NCBI GenBank assembly: GCA_030654175.1
Contig: JAURXZ010000013.1
Span: forward strand, 1-64,000
Reading direction: 5' to 3'
DNA length: 64,000 nucleotides
From: Bacteroidia bacterium
GTDB lineage: Bacteria > Bacteroidota > Bacteroidia > 2-12-FULL-35-15
Shown: in pieces, positions 1-7,873 of the stretch
How the letters are laid out: each line of letters opens with the position of its first letter
Position numbering within the stretch: the first letter of the stretch is position 1
Notes under the pieces: model-generated
What the model saw: only the letters and a program-made list of their open reading frames with translations
Told to the model about the DNA's origin: nothing
Databases searched by the model: none
Made by a program: the position numbers and the translations under genes

Positions 1-1
1 A

Positions 2-790
2 GGAACTAACGGTAGCAATGGAACAAACGGAACAAATGGAACCGATGGTTCAACCGGCTCAACAGGCGCAACGGGTGCGACAGGAAGTAATGGTAGCAAT
101 GGAACAAACGGAACCAATGGAGTAGATGGTTCTACAGGATCAACTGGTGCCCCAGGAAGTAATGGTAGCAATGGAACGAACGGAACCAATGGAACAGATG
201 GTTCAACCGGCTCAACAGGCGCAACCGGAGCCGCAGGAAGTAATGGTAGCAATGGAACAAACGGAACAAATGGAACCGATGGTTCAACAGGTTCAACAGG
301 CGCAACGGGTGCGGCAGGAACTAACGGTAGCAATGGAACAAACGGAACCAATGGAACAGATGGTTCAACCGGCTCAACAGGCGCAACGGGTGCGGCAGGA
401 AGTAATGGTAGCAATGGAACAAACGGAACCAATGGAACTGATGGTTCAACCGGCTCAACAGGCGCAACCGGAGCAGCAGGAAGTAATGGTAGCAATGGAA
501 CGAACGGAACCAATGGAGTAGATGGTTCAACCGGCTCAACAGGCGCAACCGGAGTAGCAGGAAGTAATGGTAGCAATGGAACGAACGGAACAAATGGAAT
601 AGATGGTTCAACCGGCTCAACAGGATCAACGGGTGCCGCAGGGACTAATGGTAGCAACGGAACAAATGGAACAAATGGAATAGATGGTTCAACAGGTTCA
701 ACGGGCGCAACTGGTGCCGCAGGAAGTAATGGTAGCAATGGAACAAACGGAACTAATGGTTCAACGGGATCTACAGGTGCAACGGGTTTA
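2..790 (+). repeat. Coding tandem repeats, 72/81-bp units (collagen GXY)
   Basis: About ten near-identical units of 24 or 27 codons follow each other; clear unit starts are at 83, 155 and 236. Each begins GGAAGTAATGGTAGCAATGG or a close variant and encodes GSN-GSN-GTN-GTN-G(T/V)D-GST-GST-GAT with an optional extra triplet. The unit-length difference of exactly 9 bases keeps the GXY register, so the array can grow or shrink without a frameshift. Confidence 0.9.
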
Positions 791-3166
791 ATATCTTCAT
801 TAACCGATTCATTTATTTTAGTTGGTAACGCCAGTAATGTGCCAACAGGTGTTGCTATGAGTGGAGATGCAACGATTAACAATACGGGGGGAGTAACTGT
901 TTCTAAAATTAATGGTACTGCTTTGTCAGGATTGGCTACCGGCATATTAAAAAACACAACTACTACTGGTGTTCCATCTATTGCCTTGGCTGGTGATTTT
1001 CCAACGCTTAATCAGAATACAACAGGTAATGCAGCAACCGTAACCACCAATGCTAATTTAACAGGCCCTGTAACAAGCACAGGTAATGCAACCGCAATTG
1101 CAAATGGTGCAATTTCGAATGCAATGTTAGCTAACGGGGCAGTAGCTAATTTATCAGGAACAAACACAGGAGATCAAACCAATATCACCGGAAATGCGGC
1201 AACAGTTACAACCAATGCAAATTTAACAGGGGAAGTAACATCTGTAGGTAATGCAACAACATTAGGATCTTTCACATCATCAAGCTTAGCTACAGCTTTA
1301 ACAAATGAAACCGGAACAGGTGCTGCAGTATTTGGAACGTCTCCTACCTTTGTTACTCCAGCATTAGGCACTCCATCATCAGGTGTAGCAACTAATTTAA
1401 CCGGAACAGCAGCTGGATTAACTGCCGGTAATGTAACCACCAATGCAGATTTAACAGGCGAAGTGACATCAGTAGGTAATGCAGCAACAGTTCCAAATGC
1501 AACAGTAATTGGAAAAGTATTAACTGGATACACAAGTGGAGCAGGTGTGGTAGCAGCAACAGACAATATTCTTCAAGCAATACAAAAATTGGATGGAAAT
1601 AATGGAACCAATGCAAATTTAACAGGGGAAGTAACATCTGTTGGAAATGCCACAACATTAGGTTCTTTTACTTCCGCAAGTTTAGCGACAGCTTTAACTG
1701 ATGAAACAGGTACAGGTGTTGCGGTGCTCTCAACTTCGCCAATATTTGTTACACCAACATTAGGTGTAGCATCTGCTACAACAATAAACAAGATAACTTT
1801 AACAGCACCTGCAACAGGCGCTTCATTGACTATTGCAGATGGAAAAACCTTAACAGCAAGCAATACCTTAACTTTAACAGGCACTGACGGAAGTTCAATA
1901 GCTTTTGGGACTGGTGGAACTGTTGCCTATACTGCAAATAACCTAAGCGTATTTGCAGCTACTACTTCTGCTGAGCTTGCAGGTGTATTATCTGATGAAA
2001 CGGGAAGTGGTGCGGCAGTATTCGGAACGTCTCCTACATTCGTTACTCCTGCATTAGGTACTCCTGCTTCAGGTGTTGCAACTAATTTAACCGGAACAGC
2101 CGCGGGATTAACAGCCGGTAATGTAACAACCAATGCAGATTTAACCGGTCCAATAACATCAGTGGGTAATGCAACGAGCATTGCATCTCAAACTGGGACA
2201 GGAACAACTTTTGTGATGAACACTTCTCCGACTCTGGTTACTCCTGTTTTAGGTGTTGCAACAGCAACTTCTATTAATGGAAATATAATTACTACAGGAA
2301 CAGGTACTCTTACACTTGCTGCAGGTAAAACGCTAACAGCAAGCAATACATTAACTTTAACAGGAACTGACGGAAGCTCGGTAGCTTTTGGAACTGGTGG
2401 GACTGTTGCCTATACTGAAAATAACCTAAGTGTATTTGCAGCTACTACTTCCGCTCAACTTGCAAGTGTATTATCTGATGAAACAGGTACAGGCTTGGCT
2501 GTATTTGGAACTACTCCAACTCTTACTACACCTGTTATTAATGGAACAATCACAGGAACAACAGTAATTCCTGTTGTCAATGGCGGTACAGGGCAAAGCT
2601 CATATACTAATGGACAGTTACTTATTGGTAACACTACTGGTAATACATTGAATAAAGGTACATTAACCGGAACTGCTGGTCAAATCACTGTTACTAATGG
2701 TGCAGGTGCAATTACACTATCAACAAGCCGCACTTTGATAGAGCTTGGTGCTGATGTCAATTGTACGGCTACAACAAACTTTCAGGATATCACCGGACTA
2801 TCATTTCCCATGATCTCTGGGGTGAATTATAGATTTTATGCCGTTATTTGGTACATACCTTCTGCAACTACTAGAGGGGTTAGGATATCTTGCAATAGTG
2901 CAACACCTCCAACATCGCTTACGTATACAACAAGAGTTCCTATAAGTGCTACAGCAGGCACTGACCAAATATATACAAATAGTCAAGTAGCTTATGATTC
3001 AGGAACAAATTCAGGCGCATCAGCTTCAACTGCAGGAAATATAGCTATAATTGAAGGATTTATTACTGCAGCTGCTACCGAAACTTTTATTCTACGTTTT
3101 GCTCCTGAAGCAGCAACTGCGGACCAAATAATAATAAAGTCTGGTTCAACATTGGAGGTGTGGTGA
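2..3166 (+). CDS. Collagen-like / tail-fibre-like repeat surface protein (5' truncated by window)
   Basis: The frame is open from base 2 to the TGA at 3164-3166 (1054 codons) and has no start in the window; a GTG at 839 is only an internal codon. Codons 1 to about 262 are Gly-X-Y triplets rich in GTN, GSN, GTD, GST and GAT, as in bacterial collagen-like proteins. The middle part (about 280-900) repeats modules such as DETGTGAAVFGTSPTFVTP, LTGEVTSVGNA and TLTASNTLTLTGTDGSS, and ends with VVNGGTGQSSYTNGQLLIGN, all typical of phage tail fibres and Bacteroidota fibre-like surface proteins. The last 120 or so residues form a beta-rich tip ending GSTLEVW. Inference: an extracellular fibre or adhesin whose collagen stalk projects a trimeric tip. 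No T9SS C-terminal domain is seen. A phage origin is possible, but no other phage gene is near. Function is not proven. Confidence 0.85.
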   Translation, partial: GTNGSNGTNGTNGTDGSTGSTGATGATGSNGSNGTNGTNGVDGSTGSTGAPGSNGSNGTNGTNGTDGSTGSTGATGAAGSNGSNGTNGTNGTDGSTGSTGATGAAGTNGSNGTNGTNGTDGSTGSTGATGAAGSNGSNGTNGTNGTDGSTGSTGATGAAGSNGSNGTNGTNGVDGSTGSTGATGVAGSNGSNGTNGTNGIDGSTGSTGSTGAAGTNGSNGTNGTNGIDGSTGSTGATGAAGSNGSNGTNGTNGSTGSTGATGLISSLTDSFILVGNASNVPTGVAMSGDATINNTGGVTVSKINGTALSGLATGILKNTTTTGVPSIALAGDFPTLNQNTTGNAATVTTNANLTGPVTSTGNATAIANGAISNAMLANGAVANLSGTNTGDQTNITGNAATVTTNANLTGEVTSVGNATTLGSFTSSSLATALTNETGTGAAVFGTSPTFVTPALGTPSSGVATNLTGTAAGLTAGNVTTNADLTGEVTSVGNAATVPNATVIGKVLTGYTSGAGVVAATDNILQAIQKLDGNNGTNANLTGEVTSVGNATTLGSFTSASLATALTDETGTGVAVLSTSPIFVTPTLGVASATTINKITLTAPATGASLTIADGKTLTASNTLTLTGTDGSSIAFGTGGTVAYTANNLSVFAATTSAELAGVLSDETGSGAAVFGTSPTFVTPALGTPASGVATNLTGTAAGLTAGNVTTNADLTGPITSVGNATSIASQTGTGTTFVMNTSPTLVTPVLGVATATSINGNIITTGTGTLTLAAGKTLTASNTLTLTGTDGSSVAFGTGGTVAYTENNLSVFAATTSAQLASVLSDETGTGLAVFGTTPTLTTPVINGTITGTTVIPVVNGGTGQSSYTNGQLLIGNTTGNTLNKGTLTGTAGQITVTNGAGAITLSTSRTLIELGADVNCTATTNFQDITGLSFPMISGVNYRFYAVIWYIPSATTRGVRISCNSATPPTSLTYTTRVPISATAGTDQIYTNSQVAYDSGTNSGASASTAGNIAIIEGFITAAATETFILRFAPEAATADQIIIKSGSTLEVW

Positions 3167-3228
3167 TAAGAAAAAAATAATGCAAATCCACAGTAAGCGC
3201 TAAGGCAATGCCATTAACTTTCAGCCAT

Positions 3229-3257
3229 TGCAGGTCTTATTTCACCTGCACTTTTTT
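3229..3257 (+). terminator. Rho-independent terminator after the fibre gene
   Basis: Perfect 7-bp stem TGCAGGT / ACCTGCA (3229-3235, 3244-3250) with an 8-base loop, followed by C and six T. It lies 63 bases after the stop codon of the fibre gene. Confidence 0.75.
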
Positions 3258-3433
3258 CATCCCCTCTTACGGATTGCCTCACTCCCCGCTTTTTTAACCT
3301 TCATTCCTCAATTAAATTCAGGGCAAGTTTTTCCGAAATAAGTAAATCAAAAGCTTTGTAGCAATATGGAGTTTTTTTATTATATAATGTTGCTCAATAC
3401 CAATAGCGTCAAAAAAATATTTTTTTTGTACAT

Positions 3434-3718
3434 TTGTCTAAGAACATAGAAAACAATAAAATAGAAGCAATAAAAGATTATTTTAGAACCCGCCCGATTT
3501 TGAAAGCCTATCTATTTGGTTCCTATGTTCGGGGATAGGCTGATAGCCAAAGCGATATAGATTTGTTGGTTGATCTTGATTATTCTCAAAAAATTGGTTT
3601 GCAATCCATTCAAATGAAAATTGATTTTAAAAAAATTCTACATACAAAGTTGATTTAATTTTCAAAATATATTAAACCTTTTATAGATAAGAAAAAACGG
3701 CTAATATATGCGAAGTAA
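3434..3718 (+). pseudogene. Decayed MntA-type nucleotidyltransferase
   Basis: Translating from a TTG at 3434 gives a recognisable nucleotidyltransferase: KAYLFGSYVRG, then a TAG stop at 3536-3538 where an acidic residue is expected, then ADSQSDIDLLVDLDYSQK in the same frame. The G-S-x(9-12)-D-x-D active-site pattern of the MNT family is therefore complete but interrupted. The frame ends at TAA 3656. The usual C-terminus (KYIKPFIDKKKRLIYAK) continues in another frame up to 3718, so there is also a frameshift or small deletion. MntA-like proteins normally pair with HepT in toxin-antitoxin modules; no HepT reading frame follows. The whole module looks like a relic. The call rests on family recognition by eye. 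Confidence 0.8.
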
Positions 3719-3964
3719 GTTGGGCGATAAAGCACATCTGGAACATAACCTGAATAAATTGTAACAACCTTGCTGCACAGCCTTGGTTCGACTTGGCTCA
3801 TGACTAATTTTTAAAATAGAAAGAATTAGTTGAAATTTGGGGGTAATTTTCCTCAATCTGTGTACTTTTCTCCCAAAGCAAAAAACTAAAAATTTATTAA
3901 TCACACATTATCAATTAGTTAGGAGAATCCATTGAATTGGTACGATTTTTCTATTGGATTGAAA

Positions 3965-4837
3965 ATGAATAGAAAAAAAATTGCTTCCGTTTTCATTATA
4001 AATATTGTTTCGATCTCCTTAGTTTTGGGTGCTGCAAAGCCTGATTCTCTTTTTTGTTCAAAATTTAAACCAATCAAAAGATCTTCACTATTCTTATTTA
4101 CAGCAGGGTATAGGATGCCAGTTAATGAGAATACAATTATTAATTCAGGTCGTGGTTTATATTTCGAAGGAGGGTTGAACCCCGGTATTTTAATTTCAAA
4201 AAAACTGGTTCTTGGATTTTATGCGGGCTGGGCATGGAAAGATAAATTATGGTCCACTTCTTTTAATTCCGATTTTGTGAACGATTATCGTTCTTCAGTG
4301 GATCTGGAGCCTCATTTTTCGTACCTCGACTCTACGGTGATTTTTTCAAGTAAAGAGGTGATCTCAGATGCTAATGGCCGCTCTATGCCAATCATAGGTT
4401 GTGGGGCAAAATCGTTTAATAATTTTTCTATCTATTATGGGATCGTTTTAAGATTACCTTATAAATACCTTCCAACCTTAAAATTATACACAGGTGTTAC
4501 ACGCAGTCATTTTCAAGGAGATGGAAATATAGCAACAAAAGAAAAAGAATTTAATGTTTTTCAACTGAGGAGGGCAATGTATGGTTGTGAGTTAATTGTT
4601 TTCAGAGGTCTGCAATGTATATCTCAATGTCCGGGGTGGAAATATCCTTTGAGTAAAAATATAGGGCAATTAAGCCTTTATTACGAATCCTGTGATTTTT
4701 ATAACTCTTCCTTGTATTTTTATGATGGAGACCAACGTACAGATATACCATTAAAGAAATTTATGGCTCCTTCATTCCTTGAAAAATACAAAACCGAAGT
4801 ATCCTGGGGATTTAAATTGTCTTTTGCTATTATGTAA
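3965..4837 (+). CDS. Exported protein of unknown function
   Basis: 290 residues from the ATG at 3965. A longer frame opens at a TTG (3932), but the ATG puts a standard signal peptide at the N-terminus: MNRKK, a hydrophobic stretch IASVFIINIVSISLVLG and a cleavage region AAKPDS. The mature part is rich in Tyr, Phe, Ser and Gly with alternating hydrophobic residues, compatible with a beta-barrel or beta-sandwich envelope protein, and ends SWGFKLSFAIM. I do not recognise the family. It stands alone: a pseudogene precedes it and hldD lies downstream on the opposite strand. Confidence 0.7.
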   Translation: MNRKKIASVFIINIVSISLVLGAAKPDSLFCSKFKPIKRSSLFLFTAGYRMPVNENTIINSGRGLYFEGGLNPGILISKKLVLGFYAGWAWKDKLWSTSFNSDFVNDYRSSVDLEPHFSYLDSTVIFSSKEVISDANGRSMPIIGCGAKSFNNFSIYYGIVLRLPYKYLPTLKLYTGVTRSHFQGDGNIATKEKEFNVFQLRRAMYGCELIVFRGLQCISQCPGWKYPLSKNIGQLSLYYESCDFYNSSLYFYDGDQRTDIPLKKFMAPSFLEKYKTEVSWGFKLSFAIM

Positions 4838-4896
4838 TGTAGCACTAGGAAAACTATTACAATTATATGTTACAATACTTGTTAGTACAGTCAAAA

Positions 4897-5862
4897 TCAG
4901 TAATATTTCTTTCCCTCCAAATAATTTTGAACATAGTCTTTTACGCCTTCTTCCAAGGTATAAAACGGTTTTGAATAACCGATTGATTTTAATTTTTCAA
5001 TTTTCGCTTCGGTAAAATATTGATACTTGTCGCGTATGTCAATAGGAGTATCAATGAATTCAATATTTGGTGCTTTATTCAGAGCCGAAAAAGTATTTTT
5101 AACCAGATCTAAGAATGTACGAGCTTTGCCGGATCCTAAATTATAAATGCCTGAATTTTTGCGATGATGTAACAAAAAATAACAAACTTCCACTACATCT
5201 TTTACATATACGAAGTCCCGCAACTGCTCACCATCTTTATATTCAGGGTTATGGGACCGAAATAATTTAACCGATCCTTTTTCCTGTATTTGATTAAATG
5301 CATGCAGTATTACAGATGCCATGCGGCCTTTGTGATATTCATTTGGTCCATATACATTAAAGAATTTTAAACCAACCCAGAAATAAGGTTTCTTCTCTTG
5401 TTTCAATGCCCATTTATCAAAATCATTTTTAGAATCACCGTAGGGGTTTAATGGTTTTAGTTTTTCGATTGATGCTTCATTATCGTCATAGCCAAATTCA
5501 CCCATACCATAGGTTGCAGCAGAAGAAGCGTACACCAATGGTAAACCAAATTCAACAGATACTTTCCAGAGGTCTTTGGAATAATTCAAATTGAGGTTAT
5601 CAAATATTTCTTTATTAAATTCCGTTGTATCGGTACGTGCTCCCAAATGGAAAACAAATTGAACAAGTCGCTGATTCTCCCGTAACCATTGAATAAAATC
5701 ATCACGATGGATTTTTTGAGAATACTTTTTACCCTCCAGATTTTTCATTTTTTCTGAATTTGAAAAATCATCGACAAGAATCAGATCTATAAAACCTTCC
5801 TCATTTAATTTGCTTACCAAACAGCTTCCAATAAATCCTGCTGCACCTGTTACTATGATCAT
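4897..5862 (-). CDS. hldD: ADP-L-glycero-D-manno-heptose 6-epimerase
   Basis: 321 residues, the usual length. It is an extended short-chain dehydrogenase: NAD(P)-binding GAAGFIG at residues 6-12, FHLGARTDTTE, YASSAATYG and the catalytic YGDSK; FNVYGPNEYHKGRMAS is diagnostic for HldD (RfaD). The enzyme epimerises C6 of ADP-D-glycero-mannoheptose, the last step of making the heptose donor for the LPS inner core, in the cytoplasm. Start is ATG at 5862. It is followed at its 5' side by mqnD and mqnB on the same strand, separated by a short AT repeat, so co-transcription is possible but functionally unrelated. Confidence 0.95.
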   Translation of the reverse strand: MIIVTGAAGFIGSCLVSKLNEEGFIDLILVDDFSNSEKMKNLEGKKYSQKIHRDDFIQWLRENQRLVQFVFHLGARTDTTEFNKEIFDNLNLNYSKDLWKVSVEFGLPLVYASSAATYGMGEFGYDDNEASIEKLKPLNPYGDSKNDFDKWALKQEKKPYFWVGLKFFNVYGPNEYHKGRMASVILHAFNQIQEKGSVKLFRSHNPEYKDGEQLRDFVYVKDVVEVCYFLLHHRKNSGIYNLGSGKARTFLDLVKNTFSALNKAPNIEFIDTPIDIRDKYQYFTEAKIEKLKSIGYSKPFYTLEEGVKDYVQNYLEGKKYY

Positions 5863-5869
5863 ATTATAA

Positions 5870-5903
5870 GATTTGAGATATGAGATTTGAGATTTGAGAT
5901 TTG
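5870..5903. repeat. GAGATTT microsatellite
   Basis: Imperfect tandem copies of a 7-base unit (gagattt and variants) between the 5' end of hldD and the 3' end of mqnD. It is a simple-sequence repeat with no visible coding role. Confidence 0.7.
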
Positions 5904-5930
5904 TAAGTTCTCATTTCAAAACTCAGAAAT

Positions 5931-6815
5931 TTATAAAAATATTTCTTCTTCAGTTTTATCGATTATCCCCAGCTTATACGCTTTATCGAATAATAATTGA
6001 ACTGCACTTTTGCCTTCTATTCCTAAATCTACAGAATAATTGTTTACATATAGCTCAATGTGTTTATACATTACTTCTTCGTCCATCTCCTGTGCATGTT
6101 CTTTCACAAAGTTAAGGCTTGATTTAGGGTTTGCAAATGCATACTCCACACTTTTGCGTAATACCCTATTTACTTTATGTTTCAATTCACTGGATAAATT
6201 CCGTTTGATAACGATGCCACCCAATGGAATTGGTGCTTTTGTTAATGTTTCCCAATATTCACCGAGGTCAATTATTTTTTTTAGTCCTTTTTGTTCGTAT
6301 GTAAAACGGTTTTCGTGAATGATCAAGCCTGCATCCACCTTTCCGCTTAATACTGCATCTTCAATATCAGAAAAAAGCATTTCTGTTTTGTTTTTTGCAT
6401 CCGGAAACGCTAATGATAAAAGAAAGTTGGCGGTTGTGTATTTCCCCGGAATTGCAATTTTGGCAGTGTTCAGATTTTCAATTTTTAACTTTGAACTTTC
6501 AACTAAAATTGGCCCGCAATTATTGCCTAATGCGCTTCCTGCATTTAGTAATTGATAGGATTTGGTTAAGTAGAGATATGAATGAAAACTCAATTTAGTA
6601 ATATCTAATTCAGCTCTAAAGGCCTTTTGATTTAAGGCTTCCACATCCTCCATTATTACTTCAAATTGCAAACCTTCCGTATCAATTTTATTATGAATAA
6701 GCGCATCAAAAATAAAACAATCGTTGGGGCAAGGACTGAAACCTATCGATATCGTTGTGGGTTGTTGGTTCTCGACTAGGCTCGAACTGACAAGGTTGTT
6801 GGTTGTTGGTTGCAT
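5931..6815 (-). CDS. mqnD: 1,4-dihydroxy-6-naphthoate synthase (futalosine menaquinone route)
   Basis: 294 residues. After a low-complexity N-terminus the family core begins: ISIGFSPCPNDCFIFDAL (residues 22-39) is the MqnD signature, followed by the periplasmic-binding-protein-like fold with GSALGNNCGPIL, AIPGKYTTANFLL, GLIIHENRFTY and PIPLGGIVIKR. The enzyme converts cyclic dehypoxanthine futalosine to dihydroxynaphthoate. It sits beside mqnB on the same strand. The first 20 or so residues (MQPTTNNLVSSSLVENQQPT) are encoded by a repeat flanked by an 11-bp direct repeat, so the start codon is repeat-derived; no better start is visible upstream. Residues SSKLKIENLNTAK also look like translated simple repeat. 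Confidence 0.92.
   Translation of the reverse strand: MQPTTNNLVSSSLVENQQPTTISIGFSPCPNDCFIFDALIHNKIDTEGLQFEVIMEDVEALNQKAFRAELDITKLSFHSYLYLTKSYQLLNAGSALGNNCGPILVESSKLKIENLNTAKIAIPGKYTTANFLLSLAFPDAKNKTEMLFSDIEDAVLSGKVDAGLIIHENRFTYEQKGLKKIIDLGEYWETLTKAPIPLGGIVIKRNLSSELKHKVNRVLRKSVEYAFANPKSSLNFVKEHAQEMDEEVMYKHIELYVNNYSVDLGIEGKSAVQLLFDKAYKLGIIDKTEEEIFL
6760..6804. repeat. 23-bp element flanked by 11-bp direct repeats, inside the 5' end of mqnD
   Basis: GGTTGTTGGTT occurs at 6760-6770 and again at 6794-6804 and encloses CTCGACTAGGCTCGAACTG plus ACAA. The inner element contains two CTCGA boxes. The arrangement resembles an insertion with target duplication, or expansion of a simple repeat around a dispersed element. 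It encodes the N-terminus of MqnD. Confidence 0.7.
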
Positions 6816-6873
6816 TTAATATTTACTTCAACTCAATATTAATGAGGCTTTATGGTATTTGTGATTCAGGTAT

Positions 6874-7533
6874 TTAAAACGAATCCAGTATTTCTAAAAT
6901 TTTTGTGTTCAGATTTTCAATTGCTAAAGGGATATTCCAGGTTTCCTTATTTCGTTGTTCAACATAATTAGATACTGCACGTATTTGGGTGTGTTGTAAC
7001 TCTTCATTTTCACAAGCAAACATAAATGCCGCACCTTCCATGCTTTCAACAATTGGATGAAATTTTTCAACCGCTTTTTTAATGTTATTTTCATTTCCAT
7101 GAACTGTATTTACTGTAATTCCGTTTACTTTCGGCAACAATTCAATTATAGAATTTGAAATTTGAAATTTGGTATTTGTAATTTTTGAAACTCCGGTTAA
7201 TTCCAATTCTTCTAAAGTCAAAAATGAATCCCCATCTTCAGCACCTAATTCTGAAAAACAATCTTCATAAACATTAACAACAGAGCCTATTTCAAGATTG
7301 CTATTAAAGCTGCCGCAAATGCCAATATTTAAAGCTAAATCGTATCCATTACTTAAATTTTTTCCTAAATAATAAGCGGTAGCAACCATCCCAACTCCGG
7401 TAATTAAAAAATTAATTTCTAATTTTTTATAGTTGCAACTGACTAAAGTGTTGCCATAGTTCCGAACCGATTCCATTTGAATTAATAATGGCTGAACTTC
7501 AAACCTTGTAGCCGCTACAATCAGGATTTTCAT
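6874..7533 (-). CDS. mqnB: Futalosine hydrolase
   Basis: 219 residues from ATG at 7533; an upstream in-frame start at 7569 would add MYICININSKKQ, which overlaps the promoter-like TATATTTG, so the internal start is preferred. It is a nucleoside phosphorylase-like protein: MKILIVAATRFEVQPL, ITGVGMVATAYYLGK, LALNIGICGSF, VESMEGAAFMFAC (the purine and ribose site with the conserved E of MEGAA) and IRAVSNYVE. It removes hypoxanthine from futalosine, upstream of MqnC and MqnD. Adjacent to mqnD on the same strand. The stretch KITNTKFQISNSII resembles translated AAATTTC simple repeat, perhaps an in-frame expansion in a loop. Confidence 0.9.
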   Translation of the reverse strand: MKILIVAATRFEVQPLLIQMESVRNYGNTLVSCNYKKLEINFLITGVGMVATAYYLGKNLSNGYDLALNIGICGSFNSNLEIGSVVNVYEDCFSELGAEDGDSFLTLEELELTGVSKITNTKFQISNSIIELLPKVNGITVNTVHGNENNIKKAVEKFHPIVESMEGAAFMFACENEELQHTQIRAVSNYVEQRNKETWNIPLAIENLNTKILEILDSF

Positions 7534-7648
7534 TTGTTTTTTTGAATTAATATTAATGCAAATATACAAATCATTTTATCCTTGATTCTTCAAATAAAGG
7601 TTTGTTTTTAGTTTTTGTTTTAAGGAGAATTTCTAATTTAATTGATAA

Positions 7649-7795
7649 TGTTGCGTTAGGGATTGCAGCGTAAATCCTTTTCTGTTTAGAAAAGATTGAA
7701 GCGGAAAGCCCGCCCCTTATTGATTGATATCTTCCGCTCTCCGTTTGGAGGAGAGTGGAGGATGTCAAGCAAAAAGGGGAACGCCCAAGGAATTT
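7649..7795 (+). repeat. Dispersed intergenic repeat, copy A
   Basis: Same family as copies B, C and D. Order: TTGCGTTAGGGATTGCAGCG, AAATCC, hairpin CTTTTCTG..AGAAAAG, ATTGAAGCGGAAAGCCCG, then a GC-rich second hairpin (CCCC ... GGGG) and AACGCCCAAGG. In this copy the apical loop of the second hairpin is replaced by about 50 bases that form their own strong stem, TCCGCTCTCC / GGAGAGTGGA (about 7733-7760). No protein is encoded. Confidence 0.85.
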
Positions 7796-7861
7796 AAATT
7801 TATAAAATAAAATTCATTGTTTATTAAGATTTTACACGAAACTTCATAAAGTAATTCGTAG

Positions 7862-7869
7862 TATATTTG
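7862..7869 (+). promoter_or_regulatory. TATATTTG -7 box, leaderless queD
   Basis: Perfect TAnnTTTG followed by only four bases (CAAA) and the ATG of queD. With the usual Bacteroidota spacing, transcription would begin at or next to the A of the start codon. A matching -33 TTG at the ideal distance is not obvious. Confidence 0.5.
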
Positions 7870-7873
7870 CAAA

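Larger units (their letters stand above)
3167..3931. other. Intergenic region of about 765 bp with a relic gene
   Basis: Holds the terminator at 3229-3257 and the broken nucleotidyltransferase at 3434-3718. The remaining 3720-3930 has stops in all frames at short intervals and shows no conserved protein or RNA that I recognise. Confidence 0.6.
7534..7873. other. Divergent intergenic region mqnB/queD
   Basis: About 340 bp containing repeat copy A (7649-7795) and, at the right edge, the TATATTTG box of queD. Its leftmost part contains a TATATTTG on the minus strand about 25 bases before mqnB. A 65-codon minus-strand frame here is only the repeat read through. Confidence 0.6.

Noticed and set aside
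126-521. Open frame in a second plus-strand phase
   Set aside because: Repetitive Met/Gln/Glu peptide that is only the shadow of the collagen repeat DNA.
2-790. Regular short repeats that could be taken for a CRISPR array
   Set aside because: The units are 72/81 bp without spacers and are translated as Gly-X-Y triplets in one open frame.
839-841. GTG as start of the fibre gene
   Set aside because: The frame is open upstream to base 2 and codes for collagen repeats, so the codon is internal.
7571-7768. 65-codon minus-strand frame
   Set aside because: Lies entirely in repeat copy A and encodes nothing known.
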